Shown here one piece after another: positions 16,391 to 25,600 of a DNA stretch of 64,000 nucleotides. The position numbers and the translations under genes were made by a program. The stretch is taken from NCBI RefSeq assembly GCF_008119665.1, contig NZ_CP043046.1, positions 2,914,001-2,978,000 on the forward strand, read 5' to 3'. The stretch is from Pigmentiphaga aceris (GTDB lineage: Bacteria > Pseudomonadota > Gammaproteobacteria > Burkholderiales > Burkholderiaceae_B). How positions within the stretch are numbered: the stretch's first letter is position 1; every line of letters starts with the position of its first letter. The notes under the pieces are model-generated. The model was not told the DNA's origin. It was given only the letters and a program-made list of their open reading frames with translations, and did no database searches.

Positions 16391-17344
16391 TCAGGTGACG
16401 AGGTGGCAGCGCACCACGCGGTCACCTACCTGTCTGGCCAAGGGCGATTCGCTGCGGCAACGCGCGATTGCCTCGGGGCAACGCGGGTGGAAGCGGCAGC
16501 CCGAGGGCGGATTGGTGGGGCTGGCGGGCTCCCCGACGGGCTCGGCCGTGTTCCAGGCTTGCTGGTCGCCATCGGGCGTCAACACTGACGCAAACAGCAT
16601 GCGTGTGTAGGGGTGGCGGGGCTGGGTGGCGATGCCGGCTGCCGGGCCGGTTTCCAGCAGTTCACCGCAATACATCACTGCAATCACGTCGCTGATTGCG
16701 CCGACTGCAGGCAGGTCGTGCGCGATGAACAGGTAGGCCAGACGGTGTTTCTGCTGCAGCTCGGCCAGCAGATTCAAAATCTGCGCGCGGATGGACACAT
16801 CCAAGGCTGAGATTGGCTCGTCCAGCACCACCAGCGAGGGTTTCAGAATCAGGGCGCGGGCGATCGCTACGCGTTGACGTTGGCCGCCAGAAAACTGGTG
16901 CGGATAGCGCTGGGCAACATCGGCGGGAAGTTCAACTGCCGCCAGCGCCTCGGCCACGCGTTCGGCGCGCTGCGAGGCGCTCAGACGTTCGTCTGACGCC
17001 AGCAGCGGCTCGGCAATGGTTTCGCCGATGCGCAGGCGGGGATTCAGCGACGCATAGGGGTCTTGAAAGACGGCCTGCACCTGCTGGCGGAAGGGCTTCA
17101 GTGCGCGTCCCTTCACGCCCTTCAGCGATTCGCCCTGGAACCGCAGTTCGCCCGATGTGGGTTCCTGAAGTTTCAACGCCAGCTTGGCAATCGTCGATTT
17201 GCCACTGCCGGATTCGCCCACCAAGCCTACGGTCTGGCCGGGTTGGATCGACAGCGAAACGCCATCGACCGCACGCACCACGTTGCGCGTTCCCCGCACC
17301 GGGTAGTGCATGGTGATGTCTCGAAGTTCCAGCAGGGCGCTCAT
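16391..17344 (-). CDS. Oligopeptide/dipeptide ABC transporter ATPase (OppF/DppF type)
   Basis: 317 residues. Walker A GESGSGKST, the ABC signature FSGGQRQR, Walker B VVLDEP and a His-loop (FIAHDL) are all present. The C-terminus has the oligopeptide-transporter extension with spaced cysteines (GCRFHPRCP, then ARC and VRCHL), which in the family can bind an iron-sulfur cluster. Its ATG overlaps the stop of the preceding ATPase gene (ATGA). It pairs with that ATPase to power the two permeases encoded upstream. Confidence 0.93.
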   Translation of the reverse strand: MSALLELRDITMHYPVRGTRNVVRAVDGVSLSIQPGQTVGLVGESGSGKSTIAKLALKLQEPTSGELRFQGESLKGVKGRALKPFRQQVQAVFQDPYASLNPRLRIGETIAEPLLASDERLSASQRAERVAEALAAVELPADVAQRYPHQFSGGQRQRVAIARALILKPSLVVLDEPISALDVSIRAQILNLLAELQQKHRLAYLFIAHDLPAVGAISDVIAVMYCGELLETGPAAGIATQPRHPYTRMLFASVLTPDGDQQAWNTAEPVGEPASPTNPPSGCRFHPRCPEAIARCRSESPLARQVGDRVVRCHLVT

Positions 17345-18447
17345 GCGTGTGCCTCTGCGGGAACTTGGGTCAACCAACAGGCGGCCAAGCTGCGACGGGC
17401 GCGCGTGGTGGCGGTTGACGCTGGTGATGATGGGACAGGTGATGAGGCAACCGAGGATGCAACTGAGGAGTCAAGTGACAGATCAGCAGCCACGGAGGCC
17501 AACAAGGTCGGCGATGCTTCCCGGCACTTCGGCATCACATGCGGGCAGCGCGGCGCGAACGCACAGCCGCCTGTCACCTGACCCGGCCGTGGTGGCTGGC
17601 CGGAAATTGCCCGCAGCGACCCAGCACGTTCGCCGATGCGCGGCAGTGAGTCCAGCAATGCACGGGTGTAAGGATGGGCGGGCGTCTTGAAGATATCGGC
17701 AGTTGTGCCCAGTTCAACGATGCGACCGGCGTACATGACCGCGACCTCGTCGCAGATATTGGCCACGACGCCCAGGTCGTGCGTGATGAAGACCATCGAA
17801 AATCCATGCTCGCGCTGCAAGCCTTTCAGCAGACGCAGGTATTGCACTTGCACCGTCGGGTCGAGCGCAGTGGTGGGTTCGTCGGCGATCAGCAGTTTCG
17901 GGCTGGCCGCCAGCGCAATCGCGCCAGCCACGCGCTGGCGCATGCCGCCCGACAACTGGTGCGGATATTCGCGCAGGCGCTGCGCCGGTTCCGACAGCCG
18001 CACGCTGGCCAGCAGCTCGCGCGCACGGTCCCAGGCACTGCGGCGCGGCAGCTTCAAATGCCGTTGCGACACTTCCGCGATCTGCGTACCGATGCGCAGC
18101 AGCGGGTTCAGCGACGACAAGGGGTCTTGCAGAATCATCGCGATGTCTTTTCCGCGTATGTCGCGCAGCGCGGTTTCCGGCAAGGCAGTCAACTCACGGC
18201 CGTTGAAGTCGATTCGACCGCCAGTGCGCACCGCGCCCGCAGGCAGCAATTGCACCAAGGCTTGCGCCAGCGTGCTTTTGCCACAGCCGGATTCGCCAAC
18301 CACGCCGAGCGTGCGCCCGGCCGCCAGCGAGAAGGACACGCCCGACAAGACGGGGATGCGTCCACCGTCGTAGGCGACGCCCAGGTCCGTGACCGAGAGC
18401 AAAGGCGCGTCGGACGTGCCCGTAATGCTGTTGATCTGCTCGCTCAT
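17341..18447 (-). CDS. Oligopeptide/dipeptide ABC transporter ATPase (OppD/DppD type)
   Basis: 368 residues. Walker A GESGCGKST, signature LSGGMRQR, Walker B LLIADEPTTALDP and the D-loop are intact. The C-terminal oligo_HPY-type tail contains GGCAFAPRCPHVMPKC, the usual cysteine cluster, followed by a low-complexity Ser/Ala/Val stretch. It overlaps the genes on both sides by four bases. It is the second ATPase subunit of the importer. Confidence 0.93.
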   Translation of the reverse strand: MSEQINSITGTSDAPLLSVTDLGVAYDGGRIPVLSGVSFSLAAGRTLGVVGESGCGKSTLAQALVQLLPAGAVRTGGRIDFNGRELTALPETALRDIRGKDIAMILQDPLSSLNPLLRIGTQIAEVSQRHLKLPRRSAWDRARELLASVRLSEPAQRLREYPHQLSGGMRQRVAGAIALAASPKLLIADEPTTALDPTVQVQYLRLLKGLQREHGFSMVFITHDLGVVANICDEVAVMYAGRIVELGTTADIFKTPAHPYTRALLDSLPRIGERAGSLRAISGQPPRPGQVTGGCAFAPRCPHVMPKCREASPTLLASVAADLSLDSSVASSVASSPVPSSPASTATTRARRSLAACWLTQVPAEAHA

Positions 18448-19328
18448 GACAGCGGCCTCAGAGACGGGTCAAGGCGGTCGCGCAGCCAGTCGCCAATCAG
18501 GCTCGCGGCCAGCACCACCAACATGATGCACAGGCCGGGAAACACCGTCAGCCACCAGTAGCCCGCCATCAAGCCCTTGCGGCCGTCGGACAGCATCAGC
18601 CCCCAGGCCGGGCGTGGTGGCGGTACGCCTACGCCCAGGAAAGACAAAGATGCTTCGGTCACGATCACGGAACCCAGCATCAAGGTGGCCAGCACAATCG
18701 CCGTGTTGGCGACGTTGGGCAACAGATGACGCGCCATGATGCGCGACGGCGACGCACCGGCCACGATTGCCAGCCGCACGAAGTCGCGTTCACGCAGGGA
18801 TAGCACCTCGCTGCGCACCACCCGTGCGTATCGGGTCCAGTAAACGGCCGCCAGAATCACCACCAGATTTGTTTCGCTGGGGCCGACAACTGCCGCCAGA
18901 AAGATGGCGAACACCAGCGAAGGCAGCGCCAGCCAGGCATCCACCAGGCGCATCATCACCTGATCGAACCAGCCGCCCAGATACCCTGCGGCAATGCCGA
19001 TGGCCGTGCCCAACACGCCCGCGATGACGACCGACGTACCGCCCACGATCAGCGAGATACGGGCACCGAAAATCAGTTGCGACAACACGTCACGCCCCAG
19101 GTGATCGGTGCCAAGAAAGTAAGCAGCGCGTCCGCCGTCTACCCAGGCGGGCGGCAGGTAACGCAAGGACAAGGCGGCGCGTTCGGGGTTGTGCGGGGCA
19201 ATGAAATCTGCGCCCAATGCCATGATCAGGAACACACCCAGGATGGCAAAGGCGATATACGGCAAGCCGCGCCAGCGCGCCTTTCGGGGGGCGGCGGGCA
19301 CTGCAGCGGAAGCGGGAAGGGCGCTCAC
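18444..19328 (-). CDS. Peptide-type ABC transporter permease (OppC/DppC type)
   Basis: 294 residues with a basic N-terminus, a first membrane helix (YIAFAILGVFLIMALGADF) and five further helices. LGTDHLGRDVLSQLIFGAR is the typical DppC/OppC N-terminal motif, and the EAA loop that contacts the ATPase is ASPSRIMARHLLPN. It forms the membrane channel with the neighbouring DppB-type permease, whose stop codon overlaps its start. Confidence 0.93.
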   Translation of the reverse strand: MSALPASAAVPAAPRKARWRGLPYIAFAILGVFLIMALGADFIAPHNPERAALSLRYLPPAWVDGGRAAYFLGTDHLGRDVLSQLIFGARISLIVGGTSVVIAGVLGTAIGIAAGYLGGWFDQVMMRLVDAWLALPSLVFAIFLAAVVGPSETNLVVILAAVYWTRYARVVRSEVLSLRERDFVRLAIVAGASPSRIMARHLLPNVANTAIVLATLMLGSVIVTEASLSFLGVGVPPPRPAWGLMLSDGRKGLMAGYWWLTVFPGLCIMLVVLAASLIGDWLRDRLDPSLRPLS

Positions 19329-20239
19329 AGGCGAATCCTTGGATCGAGCGCGGACGACAGCAGGTCAGCCAGCAGGTTGACGAGAATGATCATGACGCCG
19401 GACAGCAGCACGGTGGTCTGAATGACGGGGAAGTCACGGAAGGAAATGCCTTCGTACAGCAGCCGGCCAATGCCCGGCCAGGCAAACAGCGTTTCCACCA
19501 CCACGGCCGAATTCACCATCGACACCAGGTTGATGGCGGCCAGGGTCAGCACTGGAATCACGGCATTACGAAACGCGTGCTGCATGATCACGGTCCACGG
19601 ACGCAGGCCTTTCAGGCGGGCCAGTTTCACGTAATCGGAAGACAGCACTTCCAGCATCGACGAGCGGGTCAGCCGCATGTAGGCCGCCGAGAAGTACCAA
19701 CCCAGGGTGATGACGGGCATCACGAAGTTGGCCCAGCCACCGTCGCCAGACGAGGGCAGCCAGTCAAGCCGGACCGAGAAGAACAGCACCAGCAACATGC
19801 CCAGCCAGAATGGCGGCATGGCCAGTCCGCCCAAGGCCACGAAGCGGATAGCGTGGTCCCAACGGGTATTGGCGTACAAGGCCGCCAGCACCCCACAGGC
19901 CAGGCCAAGCGCCAGCGACCAGATGAAGGCCAGACCGGCAAGCATCAAGGAATTGGGCAGTCGTTCCAGGTACAGGTCGATCACGGGCATGCCGTGATAG
20001 ATGGATGTGCCGAAGTCACCCTGCAGCGCGTCCACGACAAAGAACCAGAACTGCACGGGCAGCGAGTGATCCAGGCCCAGGCGAGTGCGCAGCGCGGCAA
20101 TGTCTGCGGCGCTGGCACCAGGTTCGAGCAACATCAGGGTGGGGTCGCCGGTGAGACGGGTGAGCAGAAAAACTGTCAACGTCAGCACGAACAGCGAGAC
20201 GACGGCATAGCCGACGCGGGTGTAGAAAAACCGAAGCAT
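19325..20239 (-). CDS. Peptide-type ABC transporter permease (OppB/DppB type)
   Basis: 304 residues with six predicted membrane helices. It begins MLRFFYTRVGYAVVSLFVLT, characteristic of DppB/OppB, with LTRLTGDP next and the EAA-like loop KGLRPWTVIMQHAFRNAVIP near residue 205. First gene of the minus-strand ABC operon; the four transporter genes each overlap the next by four bases. The matching binding protein is encoded divergently from 20522. Confidence 0.93.
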   Translation of the reverse strand: MLRFFYTRVGYAVVSLFVLTLTVFLLTRLTGDPTLMLLEPGASAADIAALRTRLGLDHSLPVQFWFFVVDALQGDFGTSIYHGMPVIDLYLERLPNSLMLAGLAFIWSLALGLACGVLAALYANTRWDHAIRFVALGGLAMPPFWLGMLLVLFFSVRLDWLPSSGDGGWANFVMPVITLGWYFSAAYMRLTRSSMLEVLSSDYVKLARLKGLRPWTVIMQHAFRNAVIPVLTLAAINLVSMVNSAVVVETLFAWPGIGRLLYEGISFRDFPVIQTTVLLSGVMIILVNLLADLLSSALDPRIRL

Positions 20240-20521
20240 GAATCTGAAGAAGTGGCTTTGTTGGCACGAAAAGCCGGTGGGCCTGTTGCGTGTCCAGCCC
20301 CGATTGCGACGGGCGGTCAGCAGCTGCCCACGCGATTAACACGGCCGTGATGACGGCAGGTGGGCCGGGGATCGCGTGCCGCATGCTACGGCGTGCTGCT
20401 GCTACATAACAAATAACCGTTATGGATTTACTAACAAGAAATTTACTAATAGAAATTGCGTCGATATAAAGCCGCGCGCTGCTTGATACATTCCGCCAGC
20501 TTCATCGACTCGCTTCGCATT
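20240..20521. promoter_or_regulatory. Divergent promoter region, ABC permease versus binding protein
   Basis: The 282 bases between the two divergent transporter units become markedly AT-rich at 20400-20470. They contain the perfect palindrome ATAAC-C-GTTAT at 20413-20423 and two direct copies of TTTACTAA (about 20427 and 20441). These are plausible regulator contacts that would switch importer and binding protein together; no regulator is assigned. Confidence 0.45.
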
Positions 20522-22084
20522 ATGTTCAACACCTTCGCGTTCAATAAATTCGTCCGTCGTATCGCCGCCGTGTCTGCCGCCACGCTGATGTTCGGCGCTG
20601 CGCCCAATGCGGCAGCGCCTGCTGCGCCCCAGGGCACCCTGACCTGGGGCCTGAGCCTGTCGTTGACCAGCACCTTCTTCGATCCGGGCGAGACCCCGGG
20701 AACCGGCGCGCCCCTGTTGTTGCAATATGCGCAACACGATGCAGTGATCCGACCGATCGCGGGCAACCCGTCGGGCCTGAGCCTGGCGGACAAACTTGAA
20801 CAAAGCGATGACGGCCTGACCTACACCTTTACGCTGCGTCCGAATCTGAGATTCCAGAATGGCGATGCGTTGACTGCCGAGGACGTGAAGTTCTCGTTCG
20901 ACCGCTATCGCGGTGCCGGTGCGAAGCTGTTGAAAGACAAGGTGGCGGAAGTCGCGGTCCTTGATCCTTTGCGCGTGCGCTTCAAGCTCAAAGAGCCGTG
21001 GCCCGATTTCCTGACCTTCTACGGCACGACCGCAACCGGCGCAGCCTGGGTCTTGCCCAAGAAATACATCGAAGAAGTGGGCGATGAAGGCTTCAAGAAA
21101 GCACCGATCGGTGCTGGCCCGTACCGCTTGAAGGCATTCAAACCCGGCATCGAATTCAACTTCGAGGCCTCTGAGCACTACTGGCGCAAGACGCCGAACG
21201 TGAAGAACCTGGTGTTCCGCTACATCCCCGACCCGGCCACGCGACTGGCGGCGATCAAACGCGGCGAAGTCGATTTTGCCTACGCGCTGACCGGTGCACT
21301 GGGCGAGGAAGCCCGCCGTACCAAGGGCCTGACGCTGAAGACCGCGAATATTCCGGTGACGAATTTCATCGTTTTCGCCAGCCAATACGACGAGAAATCG
21401 CCCTGGAGCAATCCGAAAGTGCGCGAGGCCGCGGACATTGCGGTGGATCGCAAGGCGATCAACGATGCGTCGTACATGGGCCTGGCCCGCGAGTCGTACA
21501 GCGCCATTCCGCAAGCCATGGCCTTCTACTGGAACCCGCCGCAGTCGGTCTACGACCCAGCCCGCGCCAAGAAGCTGCTGGCCGAAGCGGGATACCCGAA
21601 TGGCTTCGATGGCGGTTTCCTGCACACCGATGCCAGCGACCAGATTGGCGAGCCGGTGCAAAGTTACCTGGCCGAAGTCGGCATTCGTGTGCAGCTTCGC
21701 CCCAGCGAACGTGCGGCGCATTTGAAGCAGGTTGCCGAGAAAAAGCTGACCGGCCTGGTGTTGACCGGCTCTGGCGCGCCGGGCAATGCGGCTACGCGTC
21801 TGGACCAGTTTGTACGCACTGGCGGATCGATGTCCTACGTGAAAGATGCCGACATCGACACCTTGCTGGACCAGCAATCGCGCGAACTGAACAAGGAAAA
21901 GCGTACAGCCCAGCTGGCCCAGGTGCAGACGCTGCTGAGCGAGCGTCAGCGCTTCCTGCCGGTGCTGGAATACGCATTCGTAATCGTGACTGGTCCGCGT
22001 GTGGGCGTGGATGGTGTCAACCTGATTCCGGACAACCCGTACACCGGCCCGTATGAAGATCTGACCATCAAGCCGGGCCAGTAA
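20522..22084 (+). CDS. Periplasmic substrate-binding protein of peptide-type ABC transporter (SBP family 5)
   Basis: 520 residues. A signal peptide is visible (VRRIAAVSAATLMFGAAPNAAA). The mature protein has the family 5 pattern: FTLRPNLRFQNGDALTAEDV, FDRYRGAG, FKLKEPWPDFL, PIGAGPYRLKAF and ATRLAAIKRGEVDFA. It should capture the solute and deliver it to the divergently encoded permeases. The frame extends upstream to a TTG at 20456, but the ATG at 20522 gives a normal signal sequence. Its stop overlaps the amidase start (TAATG), so the two are coupled. Confidence 0.92.
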   Translation: MFNTFAFNKFVRRIAAVSAATLMFGAAPNAAAPAAPQGTLTWGLSLSLTSTFFDPGETPGTGAPLLLQYAQHDAVIRPIAGNPSGLSLADKLEQSDDGLTYTFTLRPNLRFQNGDALTAEDVKFSFDRYRGAGAKLLKDKVAEVAVLDPLRVRFKLKEPWPDFLTFYGTTATGAAWVLPKKYIEEVGDEGFKKAPIGAGPYRLKAFKPGIEFNFEASEHYWRKTPNVKNLVFRYIPDPATRLAAIKRGEVDFAYALTGALGEEARRTKGLTLKTANIPVTNFIVFASQYDEKSPWSNPKVREAADIAVDRKAINDASYMGLARESYSAIPQAMAFYWNPPQSVYDPARAKKLLAEAGYPNGFDGGFLHTDASDQIGEPVQSYLAEVGIRVQLRPSERAAHLKQVAEKKLTGLVLTGSGAPGNAATRLDQFVRTGGSMSYVKDADIDTLLDQQSRELNKEKRTAQLAQVQTLLSERQRFLPVLEYAFVIVTGPRVGVDGVNLIPDNPYTGPYEDLTIKPGQ

Positions 22085-23580
22085 TGTCGGTGGATGCAAG
22101 CGTGGAAACCCGCCCGGTGACCAAGCAAAGCCAGGATTGGGCCTATGCCGATCTTCGGCAAGTGGTGGCGGCTTTGGCAGCAGGGCAGGTCACGGCAATC
22201 GACCTGCTGGAGCGCGCCTTGGCACGCATTGCCGAGCGCGATGGCGAGATCAACGCCGTGGTGGTGCATGACGCTGCCCGCGCACGGGTGGCCGCGCGTG
22301 CTGCCGACGCGGCCTTGCAGCGCGGCGAGCGTCTGCCCCTGCTGGGCGTGCCGGTGACGGTGAAAGAGTCTTTCGACGTGGCCGGCTTGCCGACTACGTC
22401 GGGTGATCCGGCCTACCGCGATTTGGTGGCTACGAAGGACGCTGCCGTGGTGGACGCGCTGCGACGCGCGGGTGCCATCATCGTGGGCAAGACCAACGTG
22501 CCGCTGGCCTTGGGGGATATTCAGTCCTTCAACGCCATCTACGGTCGCAGCGACAATCCGTGGAACCCCAGCACCACACCGGGCGGGTCTTCGGGCGGCT
22601 CGGCGGCGGCAGTGGCTGCGGGGTTTGTGGCGCTGGAGGTGGGCACTGACATTGGCGGGTCCATTCGCATTCCGGCGCATTTCTGCGGGGTAGCGGCGCA
22701 CAAGCCGACTTACGGCATTGTGTCGATGGTGGGCAACGGCGTGCCGCCTGGGCGGTTTGCGGAACGTGACCTGTCCTGCGCCGGCCCCTTGGCGCGGCGT
22801 GCGGCAGACCTGTCGATTGCGCTCGACGTATTGATCAACAACGACCCGCTTGCGCGCAAGGCGATTCACGTCAGCTTGCCGCCTGCGCGCCACACCGCGC
22901 TGCGCGACTTCCGGGTACTGGTGCTGCGCGAGCATCCATTGCTTGCCGCCAGTGACGACGCCACGCTGCCGCTGGATCGGGTGCAGGCAATCTTGTCAGA
23001 TGCCGGTGTAAAGGTGGACACCACCAGTGATCTGTTGCCCGATCTGGTGGCTTCGCACAAGGTCTACCAGCAGTTGCTGATCGGCACCAGCCTGGCCTAC
23101 AAACCGGCCGCGTTCTTCGATACGGCACGTATTGCTGTCGATGCGTTGGCACCCGATGACGACAGTTTTGAAGCGGTGCGGGTGCGGTCCTCGTTCCTGA
23201 GCCATCGCGATTGGCTGCTGGCCAACGAGGCGCGTCTGGCCCTGCGTGATCGCTGGGAAAAGCTCTTCGAGACTTACGATGCGGTGTTGACGCCGGTGTC
23301 GGTCAGCGCAGCGTTCGCGCACGATCACAGCCAACCGCGTGATGCGCGGTTTGTCGATGTGCACGGCAGTGCGGTGCCGTATCTGAATCTGTTTGTGTGG
23401 GTGGGTGTGCCCACGGTGGCGGGCTTGCCTGCAACCGTGATTCCTGTGGCGCGCAACGCCAAGGGCTTGCCGGTGGGTGTACAGATCATTGGCCCGTACC
23501 TGGAGGACAAGACACCGTTGGTGTTGGCGGAATTGTTGGAGCAGCAACTGGGTGACTTTGTGCCGCCGCCGGGGTGGTAA
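22084..23580 (+). CDS. Amidase (amidase signature family)
   Basis: 498 residues, cytosolic. The Ser-cisSer-Lys triad is intact: Lys94 in VTVKESFDVAG, cis-Ser170 in PGGSSGGSAAA, and nucleophile Ser193 in GTDIGGSIRIPA. The C-terminal segment AGLPATVIPVARNAKGLPVGVQIIGPYLED is also typical. These enzymes hydrolyse carboxamides to acid and ammonia. Overlap with the binding-protein gene suggests that it acts on the imported compound, which would then be an amide or a peptide-like molecule; the substrate is unknown. Confidence 0.93.
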   Translation: MSVDASVETRPVTKQSQDWAYADLRQVVAALAAGQVTAIDLLERALARIAERDGEINAVVVHDAARARVAARAADAALQRGERLPLLGVPVTVKESFDVAGLPTTSGDPAYRDLVATKDAAVVDALRRAGAIIVGKTNVPLALGDIQSFNAIYGRSDNPWNPSTTPGGSSGGSAAAVAAGFVALEVGTDIGGSIRIPAHFCGVAAHKPTYGIVSMVGNGVPPGRFAERDLSCAGPLARRAADLSIALDVLINNDPLARKAIHVSLPPARHTALRDFRVLVLREHPLLAASDDATLPLDRVQAILSDAGVKVDTTSDLLPDLVASHKVYQQLLIGTSLAYKPAAFFDTARIAVDALAPDDDSFEAVRVRSSFLSHRDWLLANEARLALRDRWEKLFETYDAVLTPVSVSAAFAHDHSQPRDARFVDVHGSAVPYLNLFVWVGVPTVAGLPATVIPVARNAKGLPVGVQIIGPYLEDKTPLVLAELLEQQLGDFVPPPGW

Positions 23581-23592
23581 GGCGGCTGCAAA

Positions 23593-24582
23593 TCAAGCCT
23601 GTAGATCGAGCACGATCTTGCCTTGGGCTTGTCCCGTGGCCACGAGCTTCAATGCATCAACTGCCTGCTCAAGCGGGAAGCGCTGCATGATGCGGGGTTT
23701 CAGCTTGCCAGCCTCGTAAAAGCCATCAACCGTCTCCAGCGTTGAACGATCGCGATTGCCGAAAATGCGGTAGGCACGAACGCCACGTGCTGCCGCTTTC
23801 TCGGCTGAGGGCTCTGCGACGAGACTGACCAGCACGCCACCCGGCCGCAGCATCATCCAAGACCGCTCCTGGGCGGATGGGCCATACGCGTCGATGACCA
23901 CGTCGGCATCGCGAATTTCCGTATCGGCACCGGTGGTGCGATCGACCACCACATCGGCACCGAGTGCAGTCACGAAATCGAGATTGCCCGTAGACGCCAA
24001 TGCGGTCACATGGGCACCACGCGCTTTGGCCAACTGGACGGTGATCGACCCGACGCCGCCGGCCGCTGCGTGAATCACCACGCGTGTACCGTTGCCGACC
24101 TCTCCGCGATCAAGGGCTGCCGCAGCCGTTGCGGCAGCCGTCGGCAGCGCCGCCGCCTCGGCAAAGTTCATGTCCGCAGGCTTTCGCACCGCTGCTGCCG
24201 CAGGCACCAGCGCATAGTCCGCAAAGGCGCCCGCGATGCCCAGCAGCGCATGTATCTCGTCACCCACTTGCCAGTCGCTTTCGCCTTCCCCCACTGCTGC
24301 CACGACGCCGGCAATTTCGCCGCCGACGACGCTTGGCAGGTCGAGCGGAATCATCTGTTGCAGCATTCCTAGCGCCACGACGATATCCACCGGGTTTACA
24401 CCCGCTGCGTGCACGCGGACCAGCAGTTGCCCAGGGCCAGGCTGCGGGACGTTTACTTCGTTCACACGCAGTGTTTCAAAGCCTTCAAAGGCTTCCAGTA
24501 CCACGGCTCGCATTTTTGCTTGGTTCAAGTGTTCTTTTTTATCGCTGCTAATTTCAGTCTGTTGATGTTCGTTATTGCTCAT
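23593..24582 (-). CDS. NADP-dependent alcohol dehydrogenase/quinone oxidoreductase (MDR family)
   Basis: 329 residues. After an unusual polar N-terminal extension (MSNNEHQQTEISSDKKEHL) the medium-chain reductase fold starts at MRAVVLEAFEGFETL. It contains VHAAGVNPVDI, GGEIAGVVAAVGEG and the nucleotide loop AAAGGVGSITVQLAK. The Cys/His zinc ligands and structural-zinc cysteines of true alcohol dehydrogenases are absent, as in quinone-oxidoreductase-like members. The ATG at 24582 follows AAAGGA. It lies 108 bases after the dehalogenase-like gene on the same strand; an alcohol-oxidising partner for that enzyme is an attractive but untested idea. Confidence 0.88.
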   Translation of the reverse strand: MSNNEHQQTEISSDKKEHLNQAKMRAVVLEAFEGFETLRVNEVNVPQPGPGQLLVRVHAAGVNPVDIVVALGMLQQMIPLDLPSVVGGEIAGVVAAVGEGESDWQVGDEIHALLGIAGAFADYALVPAAAAVRKPADMNFAEAAALPTAAATAAAALDRGEVGNGTRVVIHAAAGGVGSITVQLAKARGAHVTALASTGNLDFVTALGADVVVDRTTGADTEIRDADVVIDAYGPSAQERSWMMLRPGGVLVSLVAEPSAEKAAARGVRAYRIFGNRDRSTLETVDGFYEAGKLKPRIMQRFPLEQAVDALKLVATGQAQGKIVLDLQA

Positions 24583-24690
24583 GATCTTGTCCTTTGGGAA
24601 TGTGTAGACGTGACAGTTCTGGCCTCTCGGGTGTGAGACCGTAAACCTTGAATTCGATTGGATGTGCCCGTTGTTTATCCGGGCAGGAAA

Positions 24691-25581
24691 TTAGTCCCTG
24701 GCAATACCGCGCAGATGACTTGCAAATTCGGAGATGGCAACGCCGATTTCATTCGGGGCGGTTTCCTGAATATAGTGATAGCCAGGCACCGTCACCTCTG
24801 TCTGATTCGGCCAGGTTTTGGCGATGTCATAGAGACGATTCTTTAATAAGTAGCCTGGATCGGCCTTGATCATGAGCTTGGGAATTTCGCTGGTTGCCAG
24901 CCAACGCGAATATGCTTCTGCGACAGGTATTGTTTCCTCCGACATTATTTTCAGCGGCAGATCGATCGAAATCATCGGCCGACGATCTTCGCCGGGGTTG
25001 AGGAAGGGGGCACGGTAATAGGCCTTTTCGACGTCGGAGAAGTCGCGCGCGCCAAGCAGGAAATTGTCCAGAAAATCAAGTCCTTGCAGCGATGCCTCCA
25101 TGGCATCCGGCGTAATCTGATTGATCTGCTGCTGCACGTAGTCGGGGAAGTCCGTCACTTCCAGTGGCGCGACGATCGATTCCATGTAGACAATGCCCTG
25201 TACGCGGTCGCTGTGCCTGCGCGCCCAGTCGAAGCCCCGAATCGAGCCGACATCGTGCAAGACCAGAATCACCTTGTCACCCATGTGCAGTGCGTCTAGC
25301 AGGCCGGACAGGTATTTGCTCTGTTCGCCGAATGAATAGCGCGATGGCCCAAGCGCAGGATCGAGTTTTTCCGAATCTCCCATTCCCATCAGATCAGGAG
25401 CGATCAGCCGGCCCATGCCTTTCAGATGCGGCATGACATTGCGCCAAAGGTATGAAGATGCGGGGTTTCCGTGTTGGAAAACGATCGCGGCACCTTCGCC
25501 CTCATCGATATAGGCCATTCGATGCCCATGAATATCGAGGAATTTCTTGGGGGCAAAGGCTTGAGCGGATGGCTGGTTCAT
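24691..25581 (-). CDS. Haloalkane-dehalogenase-like alpha/beta hydrolase lacking the halide-binding Trp
   Basis: 296 residues, closely patterned on subfamily II dehalogenases such as LinB and DhaA. QHGNPASSYLWRN carries the halide-contacting Asn39. LVLHDVGS has the nucleophile Asp110, YMESI the acid Glu134, and YHYIQE the catalytic His269. The residue after the nucleophile, a nearly invariant Trp that binds the leaving halide, is Val111 here, and the Trp in the EWxDFP motif is Val142. The triad is therefore intact while the halide site is changed. It may be an esterase or another hydrolase rather than a dehalogenase. The gene is visibly less GC-rich than its neighbours, and paired dyads lie just upstream. 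Confidence 0.88.
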   Translation of the reverse strand: MNQPSAQAFAPKKFLDIHGHRMAYIDEGEGAAIVFQHGNPASSYLWRNVMPHLKGMGRLIAPDLMGMGDSEKLDPALGPSRYSFGEQSKYLSGLLDALHMGDKVILVLHDVGSIRGFDWARRHSDRVQGIVYMESIVAPLEVTDFPDYVQQQINQITPDAMEASLQGLDFLDNFLLGARDFSDVEKAYYRAPFLNPGEDRRPMISIDLPLKIMSEETIPVAEAYSRWLATSEIPKLMIKADPGYLLKNRLYDIAKTWPNQTEVTVPGYHYIQETAPNEIGVAISEFASHLRGIARD

Positions 25582-25600
25582 TTTTACCGTCTAATGGAGT

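Noticed and set aside
20420..22099. Open frame of 559 codons on the minus strand opposite the binding-protein gene
   Set aside because: It is a shadow of GC-rich codon periodicity; the plus-strand frame has a signal peptide and clear family motifs, the minus translation has none.
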